A stretch of DNA of 64,000 bases from Lachnospiraceae bacterium M18-1 (GCA_000403295.2 KE159611.1:435849-499848), one strand, 5' to 3'; shown: positions 25,226-35,316, numbered from the stretch's first letter. Notes: generated from the letters alone by a model not told the origin. Made by a program: numbers and translations.

Positions 25226-26299
25226 TCAGGCCACCTCCTTATCTGCTGATTTCATTTTTTTCAAACGGTTTAATTCAATTTTCCTGCGGAAATAAAATGA
25301 CATCAGTACAAACAGCATCACAAATCCCTGCATCAGGTCGATCACACTGGCCGGAGCCTCTGAAGCATGTCCCAGCGCCGTTCCTCCCACCTGCAGAAAA
25401 CCGAACAGAAGCGCCGCAAAAATAATCCCGATCGGATGTGAATTGGCAAGGATCGCAATGCCCACTCCAAATGAGCTGATATCCACATCGAAATCCGGCA
25501 GCATCATATGCTGCATTCCATTGACCTCGATCAATCCGGTAAAACCGGCGATCGCACCTGAAATCGCAAAAGCAAGCATAAACTGTTTCTGCGGGTTGAT
25601 GCCGGCCATCCCGGCAGCCTCTTTGTTAATACCGGTCACGCGGATCCGATATCCCAGTGTCGTCTTATAGAGGATAAACCACACCAGGACTGCGGCCAGG
25701 ACTGCCAGTACGATTCCCCATGAGACGGAGGTTCCCGGAATCAGCTGTGGTATCCATACGGATTTATCCAGATAGTCTGTCTTGATGTAATTGTGTTTGG
25801 ATTCCTGCAGTACAGTCCTCATAAGCCACAGGTTCAAATAAGTAAAGACATAAGTAGACATCATGCTGACCAAAAATTCATTTGCACCAAAGCGTGCCTT
25901 AAAGAATCCGATCATAAAACCGACCAGCGCGCCGGCCAGCGTACTTCCGATACCGGCAAGGAGTATGACTACAGCCCCCGGCAGATACCCGTATAATTTT
26001 AAGGAGATTGCTGCCGCCGTAATGCATCCCACATAAAACTGCCCCTGTACTCCGATGTTAAACAGATTGGCCTTATAGGTAAATGCGAATGCCAGCCCGG
26101 TCAAGATCAAAGGCGCTGTCTTTACCAGAATATTTCCCATAGAATAGCGTTCTGCAAATACCTCTGAGATCATGATCTTCATTGCCTCCAGCGGCTGCAG
26201 CCCAAACACAGGGAGAAAAGAAAAACTTAACGCCAGCCCCAGGATGATCGCCAATACCGTCCAGAGGATAAAATCATAAACTGTCCTTTTTTTATTCAA
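25226..26299 (-). CDS. ABC transporter permease, BMP/nucleoside type (first permease)
   Basis: 357 aa starting at TTG 26299, which overlaps the ATPase stop and has GGGAGGAAGAAA directly before it; a longer frame to 26347 overlaps the ATPase gene by 56 nt and lacks a ribosome site. YufP-like: ETFAER-type loop (ISEVFAERYSMGNILVKTAPLIL region), GVQGQFYVG, and the cytoplasmic loop RVTGINKEAAGMAGINPQK. About ten hydrophobic segments. Confidence 0.9.
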   Translation of the reverse strand: MNKKRTVYDFILWTVLAIILGLALSFSFLPVFGLQPLEAMKIMISEVFAERYSMGNILVKTAPLILTGLAFAFTYKANLFNIGVQGQFYVGCITAAAISLKLYGYLPGAVVILLAGIGSTLAGALVGFMIGFFKARFGANEFLVSMMSTYVFTYLNLWLMRTVLQESKHNYIKTDYLDKSVWIPQLIPGTSVSWGIVLAVLAAVLVWFILYKTTLGYRIRVTGINKEAAGMAGINPQKQFMLAFAISGAIAGFTGLIEVNGMQHMMLPDFDVDISSFGVGIAILANSHPIGIIFAALLFGFLQVGGTALGHASEAPASVIDLMQGFVMLFVLMSFYFRRKIELNRLKKMKSADKEVA

Positions 26300-27860
26300 T
26301 TTCTTCTTCCCTCCTCCCTGAGAAATGCACATCCGTATCTTTTTCAATCCTGCATCCCGCCATGAGCAGTCCGATCTGCTCTGTGGTCAGATCGCCGTTT
26401 CTGTATATTCCCATGATCCGCCCTTTATAAAGGACCGCGATCCTGTCAGACAGTGCGAAGATCTCTGAAAGTTCCGTTGAGACCAGTAAAATGCTCTTTC
26501 CCTTTGCCTTCTCGTTCAAGATCGTTTGATGTACATAATGGATCGCTCCAATATCAAGCCCCCGGGTCGGCTGGTCTATGATGATCAGCTTTCGTCCTGC
26601 GTCGACCTCTCTTGCAACGACGATCTTCTGCTGATTTCCGCCGGACAGGCTTCCCGCCGTAACGCTGTGGTCCGGCGCTTTGACCGTATATTCTTTGATC
26701 GCTTTCTCTGTATATTCCTCCAGCCTGCGCCAGTGGATCATACCTCTGCTGCTCCATCCCGGCAGATAGCTGGACTTCAGGAGCATATTTTCCGACAAAG
26801 ACATATCCGCGATCATGCCGTAGCGGTGCCGGTCGGATGCCAGATAGCCGATTCCTCTGGAAATGTGGTTTCGCACATCAAGATGTGTAATATCTTCTCC
26901 ATCCAGTTCCACAGTTCCCTGCGCAGGCTTCAAATAGCCGTATACTGCTTCGCATAATTCCTGCTGTCCGTTTCCAGACACCCCGGCCACTCCGAAGATC
27001 TCGCCTTCGTGAATATCAAAGTCAATATCCGAAAGCAATGGAACTTCATTATGGAATTTTACGGACAGGTTTTTCACACGCAGGCGTTTCCTGCCTGATT
27101 CATACGCCGTATCTCCTGAAGCCTTGATTTCTTTCAATTCATGGCCGATCATGGTGTGCGCCAGTTCTGTTTCATTCGTCTCACTTTTCTTCAGAGTTCC
27201 TGTCACCCGTCCGCTGCGCATCACAACAATGCGGTCTGAAACTTCCATCACTTCTTTCATTTTATGTGTTATAAATACAACGGAATTTCCTCTTGCCGCA
27301 TAATCCCGGATAAATTCCATAAGAATTTCTGATTCCTGCGGTGTCAGGACAGCCGTTGGCTCGTCCATGATCAAAATTCTGGCATTCAGGTATAATGCTT
27401 TTAAAATCTCCACCTTCTGCTGAGACCCAACCGGAAGTTCTTTGATATAGCTTGATGCAGACACTTTGAAATTATATTTGTCTGCCAGCTCCTGTATTTC
27501 TTTTTCCTTTGCCTTATAGTCGATCACTCCCCTGCAGTTTCCCAGGATGATATTTTCTGTAACCGTATGTGCCGGCACAAGTGAAAAATGCTGCTGTATC
27601 ATAGAAATACCCTTTTTTACCGCATCTTTCGGGGAATCGATCCTTTCCTTTCTGCCGTCGATCCGTATCTCGCCGCTTGTCGCATGATACAGTCCGTAAA
27701 GAATCTTCATGATCGTACTTTTACCGGCGCCGTTTTCTCCCAACAGCGCCACCACTTCGCCTTTGTTTACCGTAATCGACACATCATCATTCGCCAGCAC
27801 CTTTGCAAAACGTTTTGTGATATGATCCAGTTCGACAGCAGGGATGCTCTTCGTATCCAT
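26292..27860 (-). CDS. ABC transporter ATP-binding protein, double-domain (YufO/RbsA type)
   Basis: 522 aa with two nucleotide-binding domains. The first has Walker A GENGAGKST near residue 41, signature LPVGSQQK and Walker B ILIMDEPTAVLTP. The second has a degenerate Walker A (GVSGNGQQE near residue 293), signature LSGGNQQK and IIIDQPTRGLD. This asymmetry is normal for the family. Energises uptake by the two permeases encoded downstream. Confidence 0.94.
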   Translation of the reverse strand: MDTKSIPAVELDHITKRFAKVLANDDVSITVNKGEVVALLGENGAGKSTIMKILYGLYHATSGEIRIDGRKERIDSPKDAVKKGISMIQQHFSLVPAHTVTENIILGNCRGVIDYKAKEKEIQELADKYNFKVSASSYIKELPVGSQQKVEILKALYLNARILIMDEPTAVLTPQESEILMEFIRDYAARGNSVVFITHKMKEVMEVSDRIVVMRSGRVTGTLKKSETNETELAHTMIGHELKEIKASGDTAYESGRKRLRVKNLSVKFHNEVPLLSDIDFDIHEGEIFGVAGVSGNGQQELCEAVYGYLKPAQGTVELDGEDITHLDVRNHISRGIGYLASDRHRYGMIADMSLSENMLLKSSYLPGWSSRGMIHWRRLEEYTEKAIKEYTVKAPDHSVTAGSLSGGNQQKIVVAREVDAGRKLIIIDQPTRGLDIGAIHYVHQTILNEKAKGKSILLVSTELSEIFALSDRIAVLYKGRIMGIYRNGDLTTEQIGLLMAGCRIEKDTDVHFSGRREEEIE

Positions 27861-27890
27861 AGTTCTCCTCCTCGCATTGCAGCGCTGTTT

Positions 27891-28952
27891 CTATTTTGCC
27901 TTGTCGCTGAAGAAATCCTTACATATAATACTGCCGCTGATAATCTCTTTTTTTGCTTCTTCCACCGCTGTCTTGCATTCTTCTGAACATTGATCTGTCA
28001 TTTCTACGCTGATGACGTCCTCCGCAAGTCCGACTTCCGTATAGCCCCTCGTATTTTCAACAAGCAGCGCGTTCACGATCCATGGATACAGTTTTGTAAA
28101 GTCCGCGTATGCCGACGCGATCACACAGTCTGCCTCTTCATTTTTATTTCCCGCAAACGCCACATATTTTACTCCTTTATCCTGGCAGGACTGTACAGCA
28201 CCGGACTGTCCTTCGTTGGAATAGCAGTGCACTGTATCTGCTCCGTTATCTATCATCTGGTCTGTGGTTGACTTGGTCAGTGCTATGTCAGACCAGCTGT
28301 TGATATACGCGCGCTGTGCTTTTGCCCCTTCGATCCCTCTGTCCTCTGCTGTTTTCAAGGCAGCCGCATCATAGCAGTCCAGGCACTTATTCATTGACGC
28401 GCTGTCTGCTCCGCCCATCGTCGCAAATTGTCCGTTTTCTGTGGCATAACCTGCAATTATTCCTGCAAGATAGCTGCCTTCATACTCCTTTGGATAGACC
28501 GGGCACATGTTTTCTGTATCAGAGATCACACCGTTGATCGCCGTATAAAGTGTCTCCGGATAATTGGGGGCTACATTGGCGATCGCTTCGTCGAACTGGC
28601 TTCCGGCAGATAAAACCAGATCGTATCCTTTTTCTCCAAACTCTGTAAATGTAGCATCAAAATCCTCAACAGGACAGGACTCCACAACATCTACCTTGAT
28701 GCCGTACTCTTCCTCGACTGCTTTCGCTCCCACGTAGTTGGATGCATTCCAGCTCTGGTCGTCGATGCTTCCCGGGAGGACCAGGGCAATTTTCGCGTCC
28801 GCGATCCCGCTGTCAGCCGAAGTTCCCTCTCCGGTGCTCACCGCATCCCCGCCTCCATCTTGATTTCCTCCGTTTTCTGCATTGCCGCAGCCAGAGAGCA
28901 GACCCATAACCATTACCATACTGAGTGCCTTCATCAACATTTTCTTTTTCAT
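27891..28952 (-). CDS. BMP-family substrate-binding lipoprotein (nucleoside-type uptake)
   Basis: 353 aa from the ATG at 28952 (MKKKMLMKAL), preceded by AAGGAGAACGGCT; the frame extends upstream to 29024 but without a start signal. A lipoprotein signal ends in the lipobox LLSGC, followed by a Gly/Asn/Asp-rich linker and then the BMP domain (IALVLPGSIDDQSWN, GAKAVEEEYG, SAGSQFDEAI, YLAGIIAGY). The family binds purine nucleosides or related ligands; the ligand here is not determined. First gene of the uptake operon. A nucleoside hydrolase elsewhere in the window (50175) would fit nucleoside scavenging. Confidence 0.93.
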   Translation of the reverse strand: MKKKMLMKALSMVMVMGLLSGCGNAENGGNQDGGGDAVSTGEGTSADSGIADAKIALVLPGSIDDQSWNASNYVGAKAVEEEYGIKVDVVESCPVEDFDATFTEFGEKGYDLVLSAGSQFDEAIANVAPNYPETLYTAINGVISDTENMCPVYPKEYEGSYLAGIIAGYATENGQFATMGGADSASMNKCLDCYDAAALKTAEDRGIEGAKAQRAYINSWSDIALTKSTTDQMIDNGADTVHCYSNEGQSGAVQSCQDKGVKYVAFAGNKNEEADCVIASAYADFTKLYPWIVNALLVENTRGYTEVGLAEDVISVEMTDQCSEECKTAVEEAKKEIISGSIICKDFFSDKAK

Positions 28953-29335
28953 AGCCGTTCTCCTTGTCTGATTTTTGAACCCATTATAACAAAGTAAGTG
29001 TCGAAAAAGTGTCGATTTTAACAAAGTATGATTTTCGAAAGATTACTTGATATTACAAATATCATGGGGGAGGCAGGCGGCGAAGAGCTGACTGGAAATA
29101 AATTTATCTCTTTTTTGCAGGAATAGAACAGACATTGTTCCAAAATAGAATTTATATACAGGAATGGGGAGGCTTCATTATGTTTTTATATCACTTGGAG
29201 ATGCAGACACTCTCCGCATCTCCTGTAAAAAGCATTTCAAAGAACTCCCCATATTCGAGAGACAGCACCATACAGATATAGAACACCTGAAGGTGCTGGA
29301 AAACTGGATTTACAGTACACGGACCTGAGATACCG
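28953..29335. other. Intergenic stretch, mostly unassigned
   Basis: Leader of the BMP operon (to about 29035), then about 300 bp with no full gene. On the plus strand 29034-29128 reads a 31-codon tail, FERLLDITNIMGEAGG...FISFLQE, ending in TAG, which could be the end of a lost gene; I do not recognise the family. A GGAGATGC/GCATCTCC hairpin sits at about 29196-29222. Nothing else seen. Confidence 0.4.
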
Positions 29336-31657
29336 TTACCTTGCGGACGAATGGATATAAGAGATCACCACTTTTTTTCCTGTGCCCTCCAGCTCAGACA
29401 CATCAACCCTCATCTCCACGCCTTCCGGCGCCTCTGTCTCCAGCACGATCTCCTCCTCTGCCTCTTTCACATGCACCCGAATCCGCCCCCGCACCGACTG
29501 GTAGGTACAGTCAAATTCATGTATGCTCTCCGGCAGGCAGGGCCGGATCGTGACTTTGGCGAAACCTGGTTCCTCCGGGATGATTCCCGCGATTCCGTTG
29601 TAATACCACTCAATGATATGCCCCATCATGTCATGGCAGTGGCTTCTCGGATTGCTCTCCCAATATTCTCCCAATGTAGTTTCCCCGTCCAGGATAAATG
29701 CATAATAGCTGGGGTGTGTTTCCCGCAGGATAAAGCGGCTGACCAGCTCATTCATTCCATAGAGCCTTGCGCACTGGATGATATACGGCAGCCCGATCTC
29801 TCCGGCGATAAACGCGCCTTCCCTTTCCAGGGTATAACGCAGCGCCTGGATCACATCCTCTTTCCGTTCCTTTGGCACCATATTCCAGAACAACGGAAGG
29901 GCCTGCGCCGCCTGGGTCAGCAGCGTCTCTTCCCTGTCAGCGCACCGGTAACACCAGAACCCTTTTTCCGGGTGCCGCACCATCAGCTTCGCATTATAAT
30001 TTTCCCGGATCTCTTCCGCCTTTTCCAGCAGGCTTCTCCGATCCTCCGGCTTTTTCAGCACTTCCGCAAATTCCGCAAGGCACACCGCGTCTGCGTAGAG
30101 AAACGCAGTCTCGACATTTTCACGGGCCAGTTCATTTTTCGGATTGCCCCAGTCACCCAGTCCGTGATTGATAAAGCCCTCCTCATTTACCTTTGTCAGC
30201 AAATGCCGGAAATAGGACATCCCGGCGTCGTAATTGTCCTCAATGATACTCACATCCCCGTAAAACCGATAATGCCAATAGGTTCCCAGAATGCAGGTGC
30301 TCCCCCAGGGAATGATGTCGTAAAAGCTGCCCATTCCCGGCACCGGCAGCACGTTGGGAATATAACAGGGGCATTGGGAAGGCATCAGCCCTTCGCCGGG
30401 ATAGACCTTTTCCCCCTCATAATCCAGAAAATAATCGTCCTTCGTATGCTGCGCGTACCGCATATCCCGGAGGAATTTTTCCCAGAGGAGCTTCCCGTCC
30501 TTCATATAAAAAATAGAACCCGCCATCAGGTGGTTGGGCTCCTGCCATGCAAAACGCTCAATAGTCGGGCAGTCCGTATGCACGCCCACCATATTTGCCT
30601 CCACGGTCTTTTCGATCATGTCGTAAATCCGGTTGTAACGCTCGTCGTCGCAGGAAAAGGTTCCGTCCGTCTTGTGGGCGCTGGTGATGGCGTGGGCACG
30701 CAGATTCCGGATCTCGGCGCCGCCGTCTTTCTCCACGCCCACGAACCGTCCGGCAAAATAGGTAAAGGTCATGCGGAATTTTTCCCAGACACCTTCCTGG
30801 CCGACGATGCAGGTAATACAGGAATCCACGGTGCACCAGCCCTTTGCCTCCTGATCCGCATCCCCGTTTTTCCTCAGCTTTTCGGCTGGATAGATGCGGA
30901 CCGTATCGCCTGCGCTTCCCCGCACCTCCAGTTCCAGAATGCCGGACATATTCTGCCCGAAATCGTAAATGTCCCGGATTTTTCCCGTGTCATTCCCATT
31001 TACCTGATGGAGCAGCGTTCCCTCATAAGATTTGATCACTTTCACCGGGGGCATGGTCTGCTCCAGGATGTCCGCCTGGGGAACCTCATCCTCCGGCACG
31101 TACAGGGCCTGCTGCCATGCGCTGTCGTCAAATCCCGTTTCACACCAGCCCGGCTGGGCCAGCCTGCCGTCTATCCTTTCCGAGCCATAGACATTGCTCA
31201 TCACCACCGGATGCTCCTTCACCCGAAATCGGTCGTCCGCGCCGATCACCTGCCGGGTGCCGTCCTCATATTCCAGACACAGCTCCATCGCAAGAACCAG
31301 GCTGGCGCCGCAGGGCCGGTAGGGGTTGGGATTGGGCGGCATAAATCCCGGAAATGTAAATGTATAATGCTCGTCGCACTTGATAAACCAGCCGTTTCCC
31401 ACCTCCGCGCCGATCACATTTTTCCCGGGGCGCAGCATGTCTGTCACATCAAACAGAACATAGTAGATCAGTTTCCGGTAATCTGTCCACGCCGGGTCCA
31501 GCTCGTGGTCACTCACCTTTTTTCCGTTGATATAAAAATGAAACTGCCCCAGCCCGCAGACCTTTGCCGAGGCGCGTTTCACCGTTTTTCCAATCACCAG
31601 CTCCCTTCTTGCGTAAAAGGGTTTCGCAGTTCCATTTGTAATCCATTTTTCAAACAT
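29336..31657 (-). CDS. Alpha-L-rhamnosidase, GH78-type
   Basis: 773 aa from the ATG at 31657 (MFEKWITNG), chosen for its strong AGGAGGAAGGAACG site; the frame extends seven codons further. The N-terminal beta-sandwich region is typical (ARRELVIGKTVKRA, GLGQFHFYINGKKV, DPAWTDYRK). The (alpha/alpha)6 barrel holds HTDCPTIERFAWQEPNH with the conserved acidic residues near 355-370, EGFINHGLGDWGNP, and GETTLGEYWESNPRSHCHDMMGHIIEWYYNGIAGI (positions about 690-725), followed by the C-terminal sandwich. No signal peptide, so it likely acts on imported oligosaccharides or glycosides. A broken relative of its C-terminal part occurs at 58543. Confidence 0.93.
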   Translation of the reverse strand: MFEKWITNGTAKPFYARRELVIGKTVKRASAKVCGLGQFHFYINGKKVSDHELDPAWTDYRKLIYYVLFDVTDMLRPGKNVIGAEVGNGWFIKCDEHYTFTFPGFMPPNPNPYRPCGASLVLAMELCLEYEDGTRQVIGADDRFRVKEHPVVMSNVYGSERIDGRLAQPGWCETGFDDSAWQQALYVPEDEVPQADILEQTMPPVKVIKSYEGTLLHQVNGNDTGKIRDIYDFGQNMSGILELEVRGSAGDTVRIYPAEKLRKNGDADQEAKGWCTVDSCITCIVGQEGVWEKFRMTFTYFAGRFVGVEKDGGAEIRNLRAHAITSAHKTDGTFSCDDERYNRIYDMIEKTVEANMVGVHTDCPTIERFAWQEPNHLMAGSIFYMKDGKLLWEKFLRDMRYAQHTKDDYFLDYEGEKVYPGEGLMPSQCPCYIPNVLPVPGMGSFYDIIPWGSTCILGTYWHYRFYGDVSIIEDNYDAGMSYFRHLLTKVNEEGFINHGLGDWGNPKNELARENVETAFLYADAVCLAEFAEVLKKPEDRRSLLEKAEEIRENYNAKLMVRHPEKGFWCYRCADREETLLTQAAQALPLFWNMVPKERKEDVIQALRYTLEREGAFIAGEIGLPYIIQCARLYGMNELVSRFILRETHPSYYAFILDGETTLGEYWESNPRSHCHDMMGHIIEWYYNGIAGIIPEEPGFAKVTIRPCLPESIHEFDCTYQSVRGRIRVHVKEAEEEIVLETEAPEGVEMRVDVSELEGTGKKVVISYIHSSAR

Positions 31658-31728
31658 CGTTCCTTCCTCCTGGTACATTATGATACTACATTATAAACCT
31701 TCCCAGGACGGATGAACAGTTTCTAAGA

Positions 31729-31778
31729 TGACATCCGGCAGGTGGAAAGCTGACATCCGGCAGGTGGAAAGCTGACAT
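31729..31778. repeat. 22-bp tandem repeat (two full units plus 6 bp)
   Basis: Units 31729-31750 and 31751-31772 are identical (TGACATCCGGCAGGTGGAAAGC), followed by TGACAT. Located upstream of the GH78 gene and next to a palindrome. Confidence 0.75.
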
Positions 31779-31780
31779 GC

Positions 31781-31812
31781 GTTACAGTTCACGGCCGGCC
31801 GCGAACTGTAAC
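31781..31812. repeat. Short palindrome GTTACAGTTC...GAACTGTAAC
   Basis: Perfect 10-bp arms around a GC-rich 12-nt loop (ACGGCCGGCCGC), 41 bp past the stop of the FtsX permease gene. It resembles the palindromes at 53571, 55696 and 60508. May act as a weak terminator; no T-run. Confidence 0.6.
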
Positions 31813-31852
31813 GGACATCCTGCCATCTGTCAGGCCCAAATCCCGGCAGCAT

Positions 31853-34216
31853 CTACACCCCAATCGTATCCACCACCGTCATCTTCCGGATCTGCGCGGC
31901 CGGCCCCGCAACCGCCGCGCACACCGAGCCGGCCATAATCACCGAAATGACCAGCATTTCCCATCCCGGGATGCTCCACGCCTCCCCCCAGCGGGAAGTT
32001 ACAAGCGCCGTAAACAGCATCCTGTTCAAAGGAAGTCCGGCGGCGTAGCCCAACAATACTCCAAAAGCCGTATAGGTCAGAGCCTCGCCCGCAACCATCC
32101 GGATCACCTGCCGGACGCTCATCCCAATCGCGCGCATGGCGCCGTATTCTCTCAGCCGCGCGGACACACCCATGGAGATACAGTTGATGATATTGAAAAA
32201 GGAGATCAAGGCGATCACGCCGAGGAATCCATAGAGGAACACAGACATGGAATAGCTGGCTCCTTTGACCTCCTGGTTACCGATTCTTTTGTCAGAAAAC
32301 ACGAAGCCGTCTCCGCACGCCTGCTCACATGCCCGCCGGATTTCCTGCACCTGCGCGTCGTCCGCGTTCTGTTCCAGCTGAATGTCTATCACGGCATAAC
32401 CCGATTCCCCGGTCAGCTTCTGAAAAAATTCCTCCGAACAGATGACCATGCCGGCCGATACTTCCGTATCCCCGGATTTTCCGTAAGAAAACGGAACGTC
32501 TCCCAGCACGCCCACCACAGGAACCTCCCGCTCCTTTCCGCCGGCAGACACCAGGATACTGCTTCCGAGCTGCAGCGTATATTCCTCCCGGAACACGGCC
32601 AGCACTCCTTTTCCATTCATTGCGTCCTCCAAACTGCCCTCCATCATGGATTTCTCTGCCCATTGAAACTGCTGTTCTTCATAGGAAATAACATCCAGCG
32701 TCCTCCCGTCTGCCGGCATGGTAAGCTCCGCGTAGCTTCTCCCGAATGCCCGCTTCACTCCAGGATAGTTTACAAGCTCCTCGTCCAGTCCTGATGGGAT
32801 CTGGTTCGAGTAATCCTCTTTACTGATATAAATATCCGGCGCCGACGGACGCAGCGGCGTGATCGCATGGCGCATAAAATCTATAGCCGTACTGAACGAA
32901 AGGAACAAAATGATACTGAACGCAAAGGAGCCTGTCACCAGCAGAAAATTTTTCCGGCTGCCGGAGGCATGATGGATTCCCAACGCCGTATCCACCTTGA
33001 AAAAACGGGTATTCGCCGCATGCTTTGCCGCCTGCACGGTGCCTGCGTTTCCGGAAACGGCGGTCAGCGGGGACACCTTTGCCGCACGCTTCGCCGGAGC
33101 CCTGGCCGCCAGCAAGACGGTAAGGAGGCCCACGAGGATCCCGGCAGCCATACTGGGAAAGCTGATTCCGAACACCGGAAGTCCTTCAAAATAGCCGGGA
33201 CTTAAAAAGCGCAGCATCCCGCACAGTACCCAGACTACCAGGATACCTGCGATCACACCTGCCGGAATTGCGGTCCCGCACCAGCTCAGCGCTTCCCTCC
33301 TCACAAATCGGGTCACCTGTCTGCCGGTGGCCCCCAGGCAGCGCATCATCCCGAAAAACTCTGTCCGCCGGGCAATGTTGCTGTTCATGCTTGCGGCGAT
33401 CATCAGAATCCCGGCGATCATCACAAGCACGGCCAGAACCGCTGCCACAAAATAAAACTGCATCATATAGGAATCCCGGCTCTGGAACATCAGCGCAAGC
33501 ACCTGCACATTCTGCCGCGCCTCCTCCGGCTTCAGGCCGAACCGCGCGCTGATATCGCCGATTGCTTTCTGGATATTGCAGTAGGGACGAAACTGTACAT
33601 AATAAACCTCTTCCCGGGCCGCCCCGGTTTCTTCCGAGCGGAGCGCCGAAAATCCTTCCATGTTCAGGAACATGCCGAACGCGTCATGCTCCGCCATCAA
33701 TGCCATTTCTTTGACGATCCCGGTAATCCGGTACTGCAGGGTGTCTCCCTGGGGGATAGTCATTTCTACGGTATCTCCTACCTGCACCCCAAAGCGGGTC
33801 TTTGCGCTCTCATTGAGCACGGCCTCACCGGCATTCCCCGGAAGCGTCCCTTCCAGAATCTCCACATCCGGAAACATTTCCATCATCTCCGGGTCAAACC
33901 CGCAGACCGCGGTTTCCACCCCCAGGATCTGATAGCCGTCCTCTAAACGGTAATTCAGCACCCCGTACCGCACACTGCTTTTTACCTCCGGACGTGCTTT
34001 CAGCAATGTCCCATGCTCTTCATCCAGCACGAAGGCCGCATGCCAGTTTCCATAGGATTTGACTGCCTGGATCATCTGGGAGCGCATTTCCATGTCCGCC
34101 ATTCCGAAGATCACAGTAACGAGAAATACGGCCAGCACGATGCACAGTCTGGTCATCCGGTTCTGCTTCCGGTGCTGCCTTGCCGAGATTTTGATCAAGT
34201 CCAGATAATGCTTCAT
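31853..34216 (-). CDS. FtsX/MacB-type ABC transporter permease
   Basis: 787-aa permease with an N-terminal segment (about 23-42), extracytoplasmic domain, triple membrane block (about 255-370; MMRCLGATGRQVTRF), second segment (about 425-445), second extracytoplasmic domain and last block (about 660-780; AMRAIGMSVRQVIRM). Overlaps the ATPase gene by ATGA (34213-34216). Its TCS is probably the pair at 40841-42793, now separated by another operon. Substrate unknown. Confidence 0.9.
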   Translation of the reverse strand: MKHYLDLIKISARQHRKQNRMTRLCIVLAVFLVTVIFGMADMEMRSQMIQAVKSYGNWHAAFVLDEEHGTLLKARPEVKSSVRYGVLNYRLEDGYQILGVETAVCGFDPEMMEMFPDVEILEGTLPGNAGEAVLNESAKTRFGVQVGDTVEMTIPQGDTLQYRITGIVKEMALMAEHDAFGMFLNMEGFSALRSEETGAAREEVYYVQFRPYCNIQKAIGDISARFGLKPEEARQNVQVLALMFQSRDSYMMQFYFVAAVLAVLVMIAGILMIAASMNSNIARRTEFFGMMRCLGATGRQVTRFVRREALSWCGTAIPAGVIAGILVVWVLCGMLRFLSPGYFEGLPVFGISFPSMAAGILVGLLTVLLAARAPAKRAAKVSPLTAVSGNAGTVQAAKHAANTRFFKVDTALGIHHASGSRKNFLLVTGSFAFSIILFLSFSTAIDFMRHAITPLRPSAPDIYISKEDYSNQIPSGLDEELVNYPGVKRAFGRSYAELTMPADGRTLDVISYEEQQFQWAEKSMMEGSLEDAMNGKGVLAVFREEYTLQLGSSILVSAGGKEREVPVVGVLGDVPFSYGKSGDTEVSAGMVICSEEFFQKLTGESGYAVIDIQLEQNADDAQVQEIRRACEQACGDGFVFSDKRIGNQEVKGASYSMSVFLYGFLGVIALISFFNIINCISMGVSARLREYGAMRAIGMSVRQVIRMVAGEALTYTAFGVLLGYAAGLPLNRMLFTALVTSRWGEAWSIPGWEMLVISVIMAGSVCAAVAGPAAQIRKMTVVDTIGV

Positions 34217-34896
34217 TCTGACGCACCTCCCAGCTCCTTCAACCGGCCGTCAGACACCCGGAACACCCGGTCTGCCGCCGCGGTCAGATCCATATTGTGG
34301 GTGATCATCAGTACCGTCTGCTGGTAATGCCGGGCCGCCCGGCACAGAAGATCCATCACGTCCTGACTGCTCTGGGAGTCCAGATTTCCGGTGGGCTCGT
34401 CAGCCAGGACAAGCGCCGGCCGCGTGATCAGCGCCCGCCCGATGGCCACCCTCTGCTGCTGTCCGCCGGAAAGCTGCCCCGGCAGATGCTTCCGCCGGTT
34501 TTCCAGCCCCAGCACCTGCAGGATCTCGTCCACCCGGTTCTGATCCGGTTTCCTGTAATCCAGCAGAAGCGGGAAGATGATGTTCTGCTCTACGTTCAGC
34601 TCCGGGATCAGATGAAAGGACTGGAAGATAAAGCCAATATTCTGTCTGCGGAAAATGGTCCGCTCATTCTCATCCATGGCAAATACATCCTGCCCGTTGA
34701 TAAATACCTTTCCGGCATCGGCCTTGTCCAGCCCGCCGATGCAGTTCAGAAGGGTGGATTTTCCGGAGCCGGAAACACCCACCACCGCGCCAAATTCCCC
34801 TCTCTGCATGGAGAAGGATGCCTGCTTTAATGCTTCTACACGGGCTTCGCCGCGCCCATAGGTCCTGCTCAAATTTTCTACTCTTAAGATTTCCAA
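34213..34896 (-). CDS. ABC transporter ATP-binding protein (LolD/MacB type)
   Basis: 227 aa from a TTG at 34896 ([14 protein letters not shown]) with AAAGGCAGG upstream; the longer frame to 34956 adds a non-homologous, basic leader. Walker [11 protein letters not shown]-loop FIFQSFHLI, signature LSGGQQQR, Walker [17 protein letters not shown]. Partner of the overlapping FtsX permease. Confidence 0.92.
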   Translation of the reverse strand: MEILRVENLSRTYGRGEARVEALKQASFSMQRGEFGAVVGVSGSGKSTLLNCIGGLDKADAGKVFINGQDVFAMDENERTIFRRQNIGFIFQSFHLIPELNVEQNIIFPLLLDYRKPDQNRVDEILQVLGLENRRKHLPGQLSGGQQQRVAIGRALITRPALVLADEPTGNLDSQSSQDVMDLLCRAARHYQQTVLMITHNMDLTAAADRVFRVSDGRLKELGGASE

Positions 34897-35003
34897 TTGT
34901 AATAACCTGCCTTTCTTCCATGTGCGGAAAAACCGATGGCTGCGGCTTTTCTGCATACATTCGTGATCAAATGGATTCGGGTCTGCTGTTCCGAATCCAT
35001 TGC

Positions 35004-35057
35004 ATTATAGCAGCTTCACCTTACAATCCGGTGAATGGCAGCTTACAGATCTGTAAG
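35004..35057 (-). promoter_or_regulatory. Promoter of the ABC pair with TGTAAG direct repeats and a palindrome
   Basis: Minus-strand TGTAAG at 35042-35047 and 35020-35025 (22 bp apart), then 10 bp, then TATAAT (35004-35009). The distal site is part of the palindrome CTTACA-GATC-TGTAAG (35042-35057). The same CTTACA-N4-TGTAAG palindrome precedes the response-regulator gene at 42793, which suggests that regulator acts here. Confidence 0.6.
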
Positions 35058-35072
35058 GCATACGGCGGTATG

Positions 35073-35120
35073 AAAAAGGTGTAAAGTCCTATCCATGCGG
35101 TAAAGACTTTACACCCTTTT
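35073..35120 (-). terminator. Terminator of the small gene at 35125
   Basis: Minus-strand stem AAGGGTGTAAAGTC / GACTTTACACCTT followed by a T-run (35073-35077), starting 5 bp after the stop codon. Confidence 0.85.
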
Positions 35121-35124
35121 ATGT

Positions 35125-35316
35125 TTATTCTTTTATCCTGTCAAGCTCCGACAAATTGACGCCTGCAATATTCAATATTGCTTTTAAAGAAATATATTCT
35201 TCTTTCAATTCGGCATATGTTTCCGTCGCATTTTCCTTTTTAGCCAAAATCATATATCGCTGTATCTTTTTGAAATCGTCGATTGCAGCTTTCGTAATTT
35301 CAAGATTGTTCGGCAT
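35125..35316 (-). CDS. Small hypothetical protein, 63 aa, helical
   Basis: MPNNLEITKAAIDDF start with an AAAGGGAGGTG ribosome site and a perfect terminator 5 bp after the stop, so a real gene is likely. The sequence is charged and predicted helical (EELKEEYISLKAIL-like heptads in residues 38-52), without membrane segments. I do not recognise a family. It lies between the FtsX ABC locus and repeat element B. Confidence 0.6.
   Translation of the reverse strand: MPNNLEITKAAIDDFKKIQRYMILAKKENATETYAELKEEYISLKAILNIAGVNLSELDRIKE

Noticed and set aside
29351..31696. 781-codon open frame on the plus strand
   Set aside because: Exactly antisense to the GH78 gene, which has family motifs and a strong ribosome site; the antisense product has none.
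31729..31778. CRISPR-like array
   Set aside because: Only two full adjacent 22-bp units without spacers, and no cas genes in the window.
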